A stretch of 64,000 nt of DNA from Corynebacterium sp. CNJ-954 (lineage in GTDB: Bacteria; Actinomycetota; Actinomycetes; Mycobacteriales; Mycobacteriaceae), in assembly GCF_001942345.1 (NCBI RefSeq), contig NZ_MKKI01000045.1, forward strand, positions 1 through 64,000, read 5' to 3'. The notes below the pieces were generated by a model, which had not been told where the DNA came from, ran no database searches, and saw only the letters and a list, made by a program, of their open reading frames with translations. Below are positions 7,336-15,628 of this stretch, one piece after another (position 1 is the first letter of the stretch; each line of letters starts with the position of its first letter). Both the position numbers and the translations under genes were made by a program.

Positions 7336-7688
7336 GGGTGGTCCTTCCTCGTGATGGATCTAAAGAGGGTCTTCTCGGCGTTCCAGATGTATCTCGGAGA
7401 CGGCGGAAGTGCGCGAAGACCCATACGAGAACGCATGGCAATATGAATTAATGATGCTCCAATGCAAAATAGGAGCATCTCCTTGGTGGATCCCTCTAAA
7501 AAAAGTGTTGCAGGGACGGGGATAAAAAGGCAAACCGTAGAGGTGAAAAATATTGCCTCGGAAACTTCTTTTGGATGCTGAACTGACTCTATGAACTCTC
7601 CGAAAATTGGCACGAGAATGCCAGATATGAGGAATACTGCTAGCGATGTCAGAAACCATAACTCCATGGCGGTCATAAAGAAGTGCAC
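7332..7688 (-). CDS. Small polytopic membrane protein, candidate immunity protein
   Basis: 118 residues with hydrophobic segments at roughly 8-30, 43-62 and 70-88 (for example LWFLTSLAVFLISGILVPIF) and a basic cytoplasmic tail (ITRKDHP). It begins 12 bases after the stop of the 1054-residue exported protein and its codon use and base composition are more AT-rich than both neighbours. I do not recognise a family. A small membrane protein placed directly behind a large exported protein with a membrane-inserting C-terminus is the usual layout of an effector and its immunity protein; this is inference. Confidence 0.6.
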   Translation of the reverse strand: MHFFMTAMELWFLTSLAVFLISGILVPIFGEFIESVQHPKEVSEAIFFTSTVCLFIPVPATLFLEGSTKEMLLFCIGASLIHIAMRSRMGLRALPPSPRYIWNAEKTLFRSITRKDHP

Positions 7689-7700
7689 ACCACCTTCAAG

Positions 7701-10700
7701 TTACTTGAATAGGTTCTGGATTGCTTGGCCGACTGGCTTAAGGGCTCGTTTCCCGACTTCTCCGCCAATCACTCCGCCAATAGCACCACCGAGGGGGATC
7801 GTCACTGGGGCAAGCGGGCCGCCCAGCGCTCCAATAGCCCCGCCGACATAGGCGCCACCAGCTCCGCCGCCGACTGCCCCCAGTCCGCCGCCGAAAGCTC
7901 CACCAGCGTGATCTGGGTTATCAATCGCATCGGAGATTGCTTGAGCTCCCGTGACGGCGTTTCCTGCGAAGCCCAGTGCTCTGGCCGGGACTTTCGCGCC
8001 GACACCTCGGCCGGCTCTTTCCGCTGCCGTATCTTGCCTGTGAACTCCGACGGGTTTCCCGTTTCGACCGTTTTCGTTGTTGGCACGGTCAGCGGCACTG
8101 GCCGCTCCTGCAGCACCACCAAGAGCAACGTCGCCGGCACCCGGCCCTGCCACAACAGCACCGGGGTCGCCACCCCCCGGGTCAGCAGACGCCGGGTCTG
8201 TCGCTGGTGGTGTGTTGTTGATGGTGTCGGGTACCCAGTCGAAGGTGCGGGGTACAAACGGTCCCTGCTGCGGATTGTCGGTGGTGCCCAAACCGATCTG
8301 CTCACCAGTCTGCGGGTTCACACGCACGGTCTGTTGTCCATCCCCGGGGTTCACGTCAGCAGAGTTCTGTCCCGGATGGTTCACCACACTCGGAGGGTCT
8401 GCAGGATTGATCGGCTCGGCACCTTGCACGGCTTGTCCCGCGATCGGCGGATCCGCCGGAGTAGTGTTCGGGTCGGCGGCTACCCTAGGCGGATTCGACG
8501 GGATGGTACCTAGGGCTCCCAACGCCTCCGGGGAGCCTTCCGGGGCAACACTATGGGGTTTGCCAGGCTTGGTGACCTCGGTGCGCTGACCGTTTTGCAT
8601 CATCACCTGGGTGGTTTGATCGGTTTCCGCATCGTAGTGGATACTCTCGACGAAATTACCTCCACCATCCCCACCATCTTCTGGGGCTGGGATGTAGCGG
8701 GTGATGTTGCCGTCGGCGTCTTCCGTCTGGGCAGAGCCGTCCTCAAACCTGGTGACCTGTGAATCCTCGTCCATCCTGAGTGGATCGATGTCATAGGCAC
8801 CGTTTTCATCCTTGGTGAGATGGTCGCCGTACTCCGAGGGTGCGTCTGTCAACGGTGGCTGGTTGGCGGTACCGCCGCTGCGGCCGTCTGGGTCAGGATC
8901 CTTGGGCTGTGAGGCGCCCGCGCCAGCAGTGCCTGCGTTTCGGCCCGTATCACCATCGCTAGCACCCGATGTGCTGTCTGAGTCCCCAGCGGCGTCAGCT
9001 GGGTTCTGGTTACCGTTGGCAACGCGGGAGAAATCGTTGTTGTCTTGCCGCTGCTCTTCAGGGTCAGGTTGCGGTGAGTTCTGGTTACTGTCAGCAGGAG
9101 GCGTGTTGGCCTCAATGACGGCGTCCTGGGCCCTGGCTGCCGGACTATCCGACAGATCTTCGGTGTCCTTGCCGCTAGCATCACCGCTGGTGTCAGCGTC
9201 GGCGGGGTTCTGGTTGCTGTTGGCAGCGCGGGAGAAATCGTTGTTGTCTTGCCGCTGCTCTTCGGCCTTTTGCTCTGCCGCAGCGTACACGTCTTTCGTC
9301 GACCCCTCATACATGGGATCCAGGGGATCACGCTCGCCACCGGAGTCACTATCGGAGTCGGTGTTGGCGTCTTGTGTGTCGGGGTCGGCGAGGATCGGTA
9401 GGGCCGTGGTGTGCTGCGGGTCTATGACCTGCACCAACTCCCCGGTCTCATTGTCGACCTCGTAGTAGGTCTCCACGGGCCGGCCGAGTGCATCATAGGC
9501 CCACGGGGCCTTGACGTGCTTCACCACGATGCCGTCTGCGTCGAGGACATCGACACTACCGTCAGCGTTTTTCACCATCTGTCCGCCCTCGGGCACATCC
9601 ATGTCAAAGCGGTGCTCACGCGGGGAGTCCGGGCCCTCCAGCAGGATGAGGGACTGCTCACGACCACCACCCCAGTCAATATCAGCGCGGTGGGTACCAT
9701 CACGCCGGCGCCCCCGCGCTGAGCCTGCGCCACGTTGGGCCAACAGTGCCCCGACACCACCGGCAACAGCACCACTGGCACCCAACGGGCCGGCCAGGCC
9801 CGCTGGAACTGGGGTGCCACCATCATCACCGTCGCCGGTGGCCCCGCCAGCGCCACCGGCACCAGCGGCCTCGGACGGCTCAGAAGACTCAGCAGGCTCA
9901 GAAGACTCCGTGGGGCGCGGGGTGCTAGGGGTGCTGGATGTGGTGGCGTCTTGCTCGGTGAGGTTCACCCCGGCCAGGCCCTCGACCCGGCGAACACCGG
10001 GGCTACCGGCGCTGTCATCATTATTCGTGGTGTCGGTGCTGGTAGCGCTGGTGGTGAGGATCTCACCGGTGGCGACACCATCATCATCGATGACCGCTGG
10101 GCCGGCATCGGTATCGATGACCCGCACACGTCGGGGGTTACCGTCGTCATCGGTGATGGTGTCTTGCCTGGGTGTGGCCCAGGGGGTGACGGTGGGAACA
10201 TTCGACCGGGCGGTGTCAGTCGCCCGTGGCGCACCACCACCGGCACCGTCCGTTGCAGCCGTGGTGTCACCGGGGGTGTTCATCCGCTCAGCCAACCCGG
10301 TGCGTGGGGAACCCAGGGGGCCCAGATCCATGTCCTGCTGGTACTGACTGGGCCCACGATCGAAGCCTTCATACTGGTGGTCACGCCCCGGGGAACCGTC
10401 CCCACCATTGTTGTCCCCACCGTTTCCACCGCCGGGTAGGGGCGGGGGTGTGGGGCCGTCCTGACACACATAGGGTGGCCACGCACCGGGACCGGGTTCT
10501 TCACCCGGGTGGGCGGCCCGCCATGCGGTGTCCATGGCCTGATTGTAGGCGGCGGTGTCGCGTTGGCAGCGTTGTTCGGGAGTCTCCTGCGCGGAGGCGA
10601 CACCAACCACACCACCACCGGTGCTGCCTGTGCCGGTCGTGCCGGTTGTGCTGAATGGTCCGGCCCAGATCGGCGCGGTGATCAACACGGCAGCGGCGAC

Positions 10701-10865
10701 ACCGGCACCCCACCGCACACCCAGTCGTGCGCCCACACGGGAACCCAGCCGACTGCCCAGTCTTCTGTCCAATCTTCTGCTCGGTCTACTGGCGGTGGTC
10801 GTGGGGAGGGTACTATCGCCGCGGTTGGGGACCTGATCGTGACGCGGGGATGTGTGGTGGGTCAT
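7701..10865 (-). CDS. Large exported Pro/Gly/Asp-rich protein with glycine-zipper C-terminus
   Basis: 1054 residues. A basic N-terminus (residues 1-50) is followed by one hydrophobic segment (GVAAAVLITAPIWAG) and a likely signal-peptidase region ending VASAQE. Residues about 100-370 are low-complexity, rich in Gly, Asp, Thr and Pro. At about 420-500 lies KAPWAYDALGRPVETYYEV with VQVIDPQHTTALPILADP, a domain known from long secreted actinobacterial proteins, including toxin-like ones. Two near-identical repeats EEQRQDNNDFSR..AN.NQNPADA follow. The last 100 residues (AGRGVGAKVPARALGF onward) are a glycine zipper with long hydrophobic runs that could insert into membranes. No enzyme motif is visible. 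Downstream comes a small membrane protein after 12 bases. Best reading: surface or secreted effector; a structural envelope role is possible. Confidence 0.7.
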   Translation of the reverse strand: MTHHTSPRHDQVPNRGDSTLPTTTASRPSRRLDRRLGSRLGSRVGARLGVRWGAGVAAAVLITAPIWAGPFSTTGTTGTGSTGGGVVGVASAQETPEQRCQRDTAAYNQAMDTAWRAAHPGEEPGPGAWPPYVCQDGPTPPPLPGGGNGGDNNGGDGSPGRDHQYEGFDRGPSQYQQDMDLGPLGSPRTGLAERMNTPGDTTAATDGAGGGAPRATDTARSNVPTVTPWATPRQDTITDDDGNPRRVRVIDTDAGPAVIDDDGVATGEILTTSATSTDTTNNDDSAGSPGVRRVEGLAGVNLTEQDATTSSTPSTPRPTESSEPAESSEPSEAAGAGGAGGATGDGDDGGTPVPAGLAGPLGASGAVAGGVGALLAQRGAGSARGRRRDGTHRADIDWGGGREQSLILLEGPDSPREHRFDMDVPEGGQMVKNADGSVDVLDADGIVVKHVKAPWAYDALGRPVETYYEVDNETGELVQVIDPQHTTALPILADPDTQDANTDSDSDSGGERDPLDPMYEGSTKDVYAAAEQKAEEQRQDNNDFSRAANSNQNPADADTSGDASGKDTEDLSDSPAARAQDAVIEANTPPADSNQNSPQPDPEEQRQDNNDFSRVANGNQNPADAAGDSDSTSGASDGDTGRNAGTAGAGASQPKDPDPDGRSGGTANQPPLTDAPSEYGDHLTKDENGAYDIDPLRMDEDSQVTRFEDGSAQTEDADGNITRYIPAPEDGGDGGGNFVESIHYDAETDQTTQVMMQNGQRTEVTKPGKPHSVAPEGSPEALGALGTIPSNPPRVAADPNTTPADPPIAGQAVQGAEPINPADPPSVVNHPGQNSADVNPGDGQQTVRVNPQTGEQIGLGTTDNPQQGPFVPRTFDWVPDTINNTPPATDPASADPGGGDPGAVVAGPGAGDVALGGAAGAASAADRANNENGRNGKPVGVHRQDTAAERAGRGVGAKVPARALGFAGNAVTGAQAISDAIDNPDHAGGAFGGGLGAVGGGAGGAYVGGAIGALGGPLAPVTIPLGGAIGGVIGGEVGKRALKPVGQAIQNLFK
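9001..9263 (-). repeat. 59-bp direct repeat inside the large exported protein gene
   Basis: Bases 9001-9059 and 9205-9263 are nearly identical, 204 bp apart. They encode the repeated EEQRQDNNDFSR block. The similarity at DNA level with only few differences points to a recent internal duplication of about 204 bp (68 codons). Confidence 0.75.
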
Positions 10866-10868
10866 GAG

Positions 10869-11263
10869 TCACGACTCCCGTGATCCCCGGTTGTCCCGCT
10901 TGCCGCGGTTGTCTCGGGTGTCGAGGGTGAAGGCGGTGAACCCGGTGACCATCAGTGCCCCGCCGATGATCATGATGATGATGTAGACGAACATCACCGG
11001 GATGTAGCCGAAGCGGTCCATGGCGCCGTCGAAGTGCTGGGACCACGCCAACGCGGCGATGATGATGGCCACACCGATGATCAGTTTGACCAGGGGAATC
11101 CACACCGGCGATGACTGCTCATCACGACCGGCAGCCGATGACTGTGGCTGCGTCTTGGGGCTGCCGGGTGCGGCGGTGACCGGATAGGCCTGGGAAGCCT
11201 GGGTGGGTTGGGGCCGTGCGCACCGGTGGTGTGGGGCGTGTTGTCGGTCGTGGCGTGGGTCAT
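10869..11263 (-). pseudogene. Small single- or two-helix membrane protein, apparent frameshift
   Basis: ATG 11263 follows AGGAG at a suitable distance and starts a Thr/His/Pro-rich N-terminus, but that frame ends early. The downstream frame reads QASQAYPVTAAPGSPKTQPQ and then IPLVKLIIGVAIIIAALAW, a second helix PVMFVYIIIMIIGGALMV and a charged tail, to the stop at 10869. The upstream part of that frame has no start codon, except GTG 11105 right at the first helix. Joining the two parts needs one base added near 11205-11220 in a C-rich run; the span (395 bases) is one short of a multiple of three. Without a frameshift, the product would be 78 residues from GTG 11105. It ends four bases before the start of the large exported protein and probably works with it. 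Confidence 0.6.
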
Positions 11264-11342
11264 GGTGTGGGACAGCTCCTATTACAACGAGGCGGGCAAA
11301 CAGTGGCTAGGAAAACACCGCCATCGGCGGGATCGGCAACGG

Positions 11343-11747
11343 TCAGGGCACCGGAAGGTTCCACTGGTTCAACACGAGCCCGGTGTAGGTGTTGCCGTCG
11401 GGAGCGGCGACACTGCCGATGAACCACACCCCGGGGTATGACCCTGCACCGGGGGTGTACTCACCGGTGGCTTTACGGCAGTTGCCGTCGGTGGTGCCGG
11501 CGACAATCGGTCCGGCCTGGACGTCGTGATCCACGACGCAGTCGACTCTGGTGCCATGTGTTAGGGCGGTACCCGCTGTTGCCGCAGCGCTGGTGGGTGC
11601 GGTGATCCCGGCGGTGAGTGCGGCGGTGGCCACTGCTATCGCGGCGGTGCCGGCAAGACGACGTGCACGCTGAGCACGCTGAGCACGCCGGGGGCGACGG
11701 GTGTGCGGTGTGCGGTCGGTGATGCGGGGTGAGGGGGTGGTGGTCAT
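11343..11747 (-). CDS. Small secreted protein of unknown function
   Basis: 134 residues from ATG 11747, with AAGGAG 12 bases upstream; longer starts lack a good site. A very basic N-terminus (RRPRRAQRAQRARR) precedes a hydrophobic stretch AGTAAIAVATAALTAGITA and a cleavage site near APTSAAA. The mature part is about 80 residues with two or three Cys (RVDCVVD, NCRKATG) and ends near NTYTGLVLNQWNLPVP, suggesting a compact disulphide-linked domain. No family recognised. It lies between the MspA-like gene and the membrane gene, all on the minus strand. Confidence 0.65.
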   Translation of the reverse strand: MTTTPSPRITDRTPHTRRPRRAQRAQRARRLAGTAAIAVATAALTAGITAPTSAAATAGTALTHGTRVDCVVDHDVQAGPIVAGTTDGNCRKATGEYTPGAGSYPGVWFIGSVAAPDGNTYTGLVLNQWNLPVP

Positions 11748-11870
11748 GGCAGCTGACATCTCCTTGAAGCGAGCTCTGTGGTGGTCGGTGCGGGACCGAC
11801 TCGTGGGTGGTTCTGGCGGGGTCAAACCGGGTGGTACCGGTTCGAGTAGCAGTGTGCGGGGCTGGGTGCT

Positions 11871-12707
11871 CTAGCGGATGCGGGTGGCGGTGCCATAGAC
11901 ACTCACCGCATCGACTGAGGTCGGCGAGGTGGCCGACACGGTGACATAGGAGCGCACACTGACTGGCCCGGCACAGCCGTTGACCTGAAGATGAGCACCG
12001 GTGAACCCACCGGAGGCGCGCTTGTACTCGGGGTTGATGGGCATGGACACCAGATCCACATCAGTGACCCCACCAGGGTCCAGGTGGGCCGACACCGTTG
12101 GGGAGGCCTCGATCTTGCCGTCGAGACCGACTTCACCGCGTCCGGTGGCATCAGCGCCGGCGGACACCCCGGTGATGTTGGGCAGTTCGACCTGCACGCT
12201 GGGCCCGCCTTCGATGCCGGCGGTGGCATTGGGTGCGATACCGGCGGTGCCGGCGAGTTCGACGTCCACCCCGCCGGAGATGTCGACCCCGCAGCCGATC
12301 TGGTAGCCGGTGGTGAACATCGCTCCGGTGAGTTCGGGGGCGCCGGCACCGTCGATGACGACGTTGCCGGTGAGGCTGGCGAAGGTCTCCCCGGTGGTGG
12401 TTGAGGAGTCCAGGGGCGGGGCGATGTTCAGTGACTCGCCGGTCTTGGAGGCGTGCAGCACCCAGCCATCAGCGGTGGTGCGTGAGACCTGGCGGTCAGG
12501 CAGGTCGGTCGGCCCGCCGGTGACCGGTACCGGCCACGGCAGGTCAGGCAGGGTGGGCGCGGCCGCCGCCGGGGTGATCGCTGTCAGGCCGAGGGTGGCG
12601 GTTGCAGCGATGCTCAGCGCTGCAGCCGAGACCTTCGAGGCTGTCGAGGGTCGCGAGTTCTGGGAGAGCCGGGAGCTTTTATGTGTGGTTGTCCTCGTGG
12701 TCGTCAT
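11871..12707 (-). CDS. MspA-family porin-like protein
   Basis: 278 residues from ATG 12707. A long basic N-terminus, hydrophobic ALSIAATATLGLTAITPAAA and an AAA-P cleavage region give a Sec signal. The mature part matches the MspA family: a start region with DGWVLHASKTGESLNIAPPLD, then TTGYQIGCGVDISGGVDVEL, a Gly/Pro-rich middle, LDPGGVTDVDLVSMPI, and a C-terminal QVNGCAGPVSVRSYVTVSA. MspA proteins form octameric pores in the mycolic-acid outer membrane of mycobacteria and relatives and admit small hydrophilic nutrients. Two Cys (GCGVD, NGCAG) may pair, as in other non-mycobacterial members. It is the first gene of the minus-strand envelope cluster. No strong ribosome site is visible. Confidence 0.85.
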   Translation of the reverse strand: MTTTRTTTHKSSRLSQNSRPSTASKVSAAALSIAATATLGLTAITPAAAAPTLPDLPWPVPVTGGPTDLPDRQVSRTTADGWVLHASKTGESLNIAPPLDSSTTTGETFASLTGNVVIDGAGAPELTGAMFTTGYQIGCGVDISGGVDVELAGTAGIAPNATAGIEGGPSVQVELPNITGVSAGADATGRGEVGLDGKIEASPTVSAHLDPGGVTDVDLVSMPINPEYKRASGGFTGAHLQVNGCAGPVSVRSYVTVSATSPTSVDAVSVYGTATRIR

Positions 12708-13255
12708 GGCAGGTAAATGTAGTGTGCGCTCTGCAGGTGTGTTGGGTGAATGATTGTCACAGTTTGGTCTCATCACTGCAGGCCGGGGGTGTTCTACCGT
12801 CACGGTCAGGTCACAGCAGAGGTGCACAGATGCTGGATGGTGCGCAGCAGGTGGGCCACAGTTGCCGTGTGTGCGACAGCCTGACAGATAGACCATGTCG
12901 ACTGGGGTCGACCAGGACGAACTGTTCTGATTGTGATGGTTGACATGTCACAGAGATAGATACCGCTCAGTATGTGGGCAGGTTACTGCCAGTATTCTGA
13001 AAGATTGTCAGGGGCTGTCAGCGGCTGCCGGAGTCTTTGTGAGCGCTGCCGAATGTTATCGGGCCGCACGGAGTTGTGTGGCTGCGCAGGGCGCTGCGGT
13101 GTGGTGGTGTTGATCGTGCTGCTGGTGTGGGTGATTGCTGTGGTGGCGGTCACGGTCAGGTCACGGCGGGATGAATGCCGGGGGTATGTGTACCCAGGTG
13201 GCTCGATAGATGAGTTTGCCCGGGTAACTCCTTTCGGGGGTAGGTACCCCGCAGG
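12708..13255. other. Regulatory and spacer DNA upstream of the MspA-like gene
   Basis: About 550 bases with no convincing gene. It separates the minus-strand envelope cluster from the plus-strand kinase remnant. TGACATGTCA at 12939-12948 is a small perfect palindrome that could be an operator; CGGTCACGGTCAGGTCACGG-like repeats occur near 12800 and 13150. Frames here (for example 12972-13262) are Cys/Arg-rich shadows. Confidence 0.4.
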
Positions 13256-13624
13256 GTGTTGAACCCGACGCTTCTTAAGTGCAGTAGTGCCGTCAGGGCC
13301 ATGTGGAACAACTACGCCGCCGACGGGTATCGCCGGCTGGTCTACACCAACACCATCAGTGTTCTGGAAGCAGACAAGCTAGCTCAGGCACTGGGGGAAC
13401 AGACAAAAGTAACCTCCGTACTGCTGCAAGCATCAGACAAGACGGCGGAACAGAGGCTGGGGCGTCGCGAACAAGGCGACAGCCTGAGCGAACATGTCGC
13501 CAGGAGCATCCGGACTGACCGATTCCTCGACGCACGCTCCCCGAGTTTCGTTCACCGGATCACCACCGACACCCTAGAGTCCGGCGACATTGCCGAGGAG
13601 ATCATCCAGATCCTTAGATGGTGA
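13256..13624 (+). pseudogene. C-terminal half of a P-loop kinase-like ATP-binding protein
   Basis: The frame reads GYRRLVYTNTISVLEADKLAQAL, then TSVLLQASDKTAEQRLGRRE, and HVARSIRTDRFLDARSP, ending IAEEIIQILRW. This looks like the C-terminal half of a small nucleotide-kinase-like ATP-binding protein: the Arg-rich lid (RLGRREQGDSL) and the last helix are present, but the N-terminal P-loop is missing and the first 15 codons are unlike the family. There is no ribosome site at GTG 13256. I read it as a 5'-truncated relic. It lies next to transposase fragments, which may have caused the loss. Confidence 0.5.
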
Positions 13625-13886
13625 ACCCTACACATTGTCCTTAGTAGATAAAACATATAAACAGCGTATATTCCGAACTTCAGGTGTGCATGCCTCTTAA
13701 TCGTAAAGATTTACAAGACACCTACAGCGAACGCACCAAAACCGGGCGCTTGTCGTTTTCAGAAGCTGGATGCACTGAAGCCCACGGCAACAACGACGTT
13801 GACCTCCACTCCTGAAGCCCTGTTCATCAGCACTCCTGTGCACTAACGTGGGATCTGCAGAACTCACCTGCACCAGGAGATGCAGC
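13625..13886. other. Spacer between kinase relic and transposase stub
   Basis: About 260 AT-richer bases without a recognisable gene. The part just before 13887 includes AGGAGATGCAGC, the ribosome site of the transposase stub, so the promoter end of that older insertion element is probably here. Confidence 0.35.
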
Positions 13887-14054
13887 ATGGCCCACAACGG
13901 CCGCGAAGTTACCGCCACTGAGCAGCTAACGATGTCTGACCAGGGATGGAAACTCGCCGTTCACCGTCATCGGGTGGTATCGGAGCTGGCTTTAAAGCAG
14001 CCTGCAAGCCGAGTGTTAGTTGCCGAGGCCTCAGATGAGCTCGGAGTATCACCG
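13887..14054 (+). pseudogene. N-terminal stub of a second transposase, cut by the IS3 element
   Basis: From ATG 13887, after the ribosome site AGGAG, the frame reads MAHNGREVTATEQLTMSDQG and then VVSELALKQPASRVLVAEASDELGVSPG, the N-terminal helix-turn-helix of an integrase-core transposase of the Mu/IS481 kind. At 14055 the left inverted repeat of the IS3-family element begins and the homology ends. No continuation is found to the right of that element at 15362, so the remainder has been lost. The call rests on about 55 residues. Confidence 0.5.
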
Positions 14055-14087
14055 GGGTCTGCTGCACGTTTAGGTGACAGTTTGTAG

Positions 14088-15002
14088 TCACGCCGCGAGG
14101 GCGACGTCCTTGGTCATGATGGCCTCGAATTTAATCGGGGTCAAACGTCCCAGACGGGCTTGCCGTCGGCGACGGTGGTAGGTCCTCTCGATCCAGGTGA
14201 TGATCGCGATCCGCAACTGCTCACGCGTGGCCCATGAACGCCGATCAAGGACGTTCTTTTGCAGGAGAGAGAAGAACGATTCCATGGCGGCATTGTCGCC
14301 GCTGGAACCGACCCTGCCCATCGAGCCGACCATGCGGTGACGGGCCAGAGCGCGCAGGAACTTCTTGCTTCGACATTGAGATCCCTGTCCGAATGAACCA
14401 CGCAGCCGCCCACGTCGCCACGCATCTGGACCGCGTTCTCGAGCGCGTTCTCGAGCGCGTGAACAGCCAAGCGGGACTTCATCCTGGAGTCGATTGAGTA
14501 GCCCACGATCCGCCCGGAGAAGGCGTCTTTGATCGCACACGCGTAGAGCTTGCCTTCACTCGTTTTATGTTCCGTGATGTCCACGAGCCAGAGCTCGTTC
14601 GCCCGCGTCGCGGCGAACACATGCCGGGTGCGTCCGTGCTCGTCAACGACAGCGCAGCGGTCGTCATGGACGGGCGGGCCGGGCTTCTTCCCGTTCTTGC
14701 CGCGTTTCTTCCCGAACACGGACCACCAACCATTCGCTGAGGTGATCCGCCACGCAGTCCGGTCAGCCATCGCCTCACCCGCATCGCGGGCTTTGTCAGC
14801 GAGAAAGCGGTGCCCGAACTCCGGATCGTCACGATGCGCGTCGAACAGCGCGTTCGCGCGCTATGCCTCCACCACCTCGCTGGGCGTGATCGGAGCGGAA
14901 AGCCACCGGTAGTAGGGCTGGCGGGAGAGCTTGAGAACCCGACACGTCGCCGTCACAGGGATCCCTGCTTCGGCGAGCTCCGTCACGAGCGGGTAGAACC
15001 TT
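14088..15002 (-). pseudogene. IS3-family transposase orfB (DDE integrase), broken
   Basis: The frame joins orfA by -1 slippage at A AAA GG (about 15000) and reads KRFYPLVTELAEAGIPVTAT. A stop (TAG, 14861-14863) replaces a sense codon in EA*RANALFDAHRDDPEFG. Beyond it come the catalytic domain motifs ELWLVDITEHKT with the first Asp and VVHSDR with the second. At 14383-14387 one base is missing: VHSDR should continue GSQ.RSKKF, which is found in the next frame. The third catalytic residue, Glu, is in DNAAMESFFSLLQKN. A 12-bp tandem duplication (14433-14456) repeats LEN in the product. Two disabling changes mean this transposase is dead unless they are read errors. Confidence 0.85.
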
Positions 15003-15291
15003 TTCCCGGCAGGTTCGCCTGCGACAGATACGCCGCCGCCCGGCGCAGCACCTCGTTCTCCTGCTCGAGGAGCCGGTTCCGTTTCTTCAGCTCTCGGATC
15101 TCCGCCGCCTCGGCCCGCGACTGGCCCGGCTTCACACCCTCGTCAACATCGGCACGACGCAACCACTTCGTCAGCGTCATCGGGTGAACCCCGAAGTCTT
15201 TCGCGATCTGCTCGATCGTCACTCCAGGCTCCCGGTTCCTTGCGACGCGCACGACGTCATCACGGAACTCGGTCGGATAAGGCTTTGCCAC
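14983..15291 (-). CDS. IS3-family transposase orfA (helix-turn-helix)
   Basis: 102 residues from GTG 15291, preceded by AAGGA. The N-terminus PYPTEFRDDVVRVARNREPG and FGVHPMTLTKWLRRADVDEG form the helix-turn-helix that binds the inverted repeats; a leucine-rich helix follows (AEIRELKKRNRLLEQENEVL), which pairs OrfA/OrfAB units. Near the 3' end the sequence A AAA GGT is the expected -1 slip site for making the OrfAB fusion transposase. OrfA alone usually represses. This frame is intact. Confidence 0.85.
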   Translation of the reverse strand: MAKPYPTEFRDDVVRVARNREPGVTIEQIAKDFGVHPMTLTKWLRRADVDEGVKPGQSRAEAAEIRELKKRNRLLEQENEVLRRAAAYLSQANLPGKGSTRS

Positions 15292-15361
15292 GATGCCATC
15301 CTTCCAGGCCAGCCCTCCCAGGCAAGCCAGATCAGATGTCACCTAACCGTGCAGCAGACCC

Positions 15362-15628
15362 TATAATTCTCTCGTTGAGAAAGTTTCGTACGCCGACCAA
15401 TCCGACTGTGATGTTTTCGCGGGCGGGCTTTGGTGGAAGTACGCTCGGTCGTGTTCTCGTCGTCGGCCCGCGGTCTACAGGCATTAGTCGCGTTGACGGC
15501 CGAGCGGTCACGAGGTGCGGGCAGCAAGGGGATCAGGTTTCATGCCACGCACGGAGAGCGTACGATCTCGTCAGGTACAGCCACGTTACCTGGCGGCTAA
15601 TGCCAGAAAATAGCTACAGGAGGCTATC
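15362..15628. other. Right flank of the insertion sequence
   Basis: About 265 bases between the IS end and the alcohol dehydrogenase. I see no gene. The ribosome site AGGAGG at 15618-15623 belongs to the next gene. The sequence does not continue the transposase stub found left of the IS. Confidence 0.5.

Larger units (their letters stand above)
14055..15361 (-). mobile_element. IS3-family insertion sequence, inactive
   Basis: 1307 bp bounded by 25-bp inverted repeats that differ at one position: the left (14055-14079) begins GGGTCTGCTGCACG and the right (15337-15361) ends with its complement. Inside are orfA and orfB in the two-frame arrangement of IS3 elements, reading on the minus strand. 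orfB has a nonsense codon and a frameshift, so the copy cannot move by itself. The flanks (ACCG left, TATA right) show no target duplication. A transposase stub is on the left only, so deletion or recombination through the element is likely. Confidence 0.85.

Noticed and set aside
12972..13262. Plus-strand 96-codon frame with a hydrophobic segment
   Set aside because: Cys/Arg-rich, no ribosome site, no plausible partner; probably chance in GC-rich spacer.
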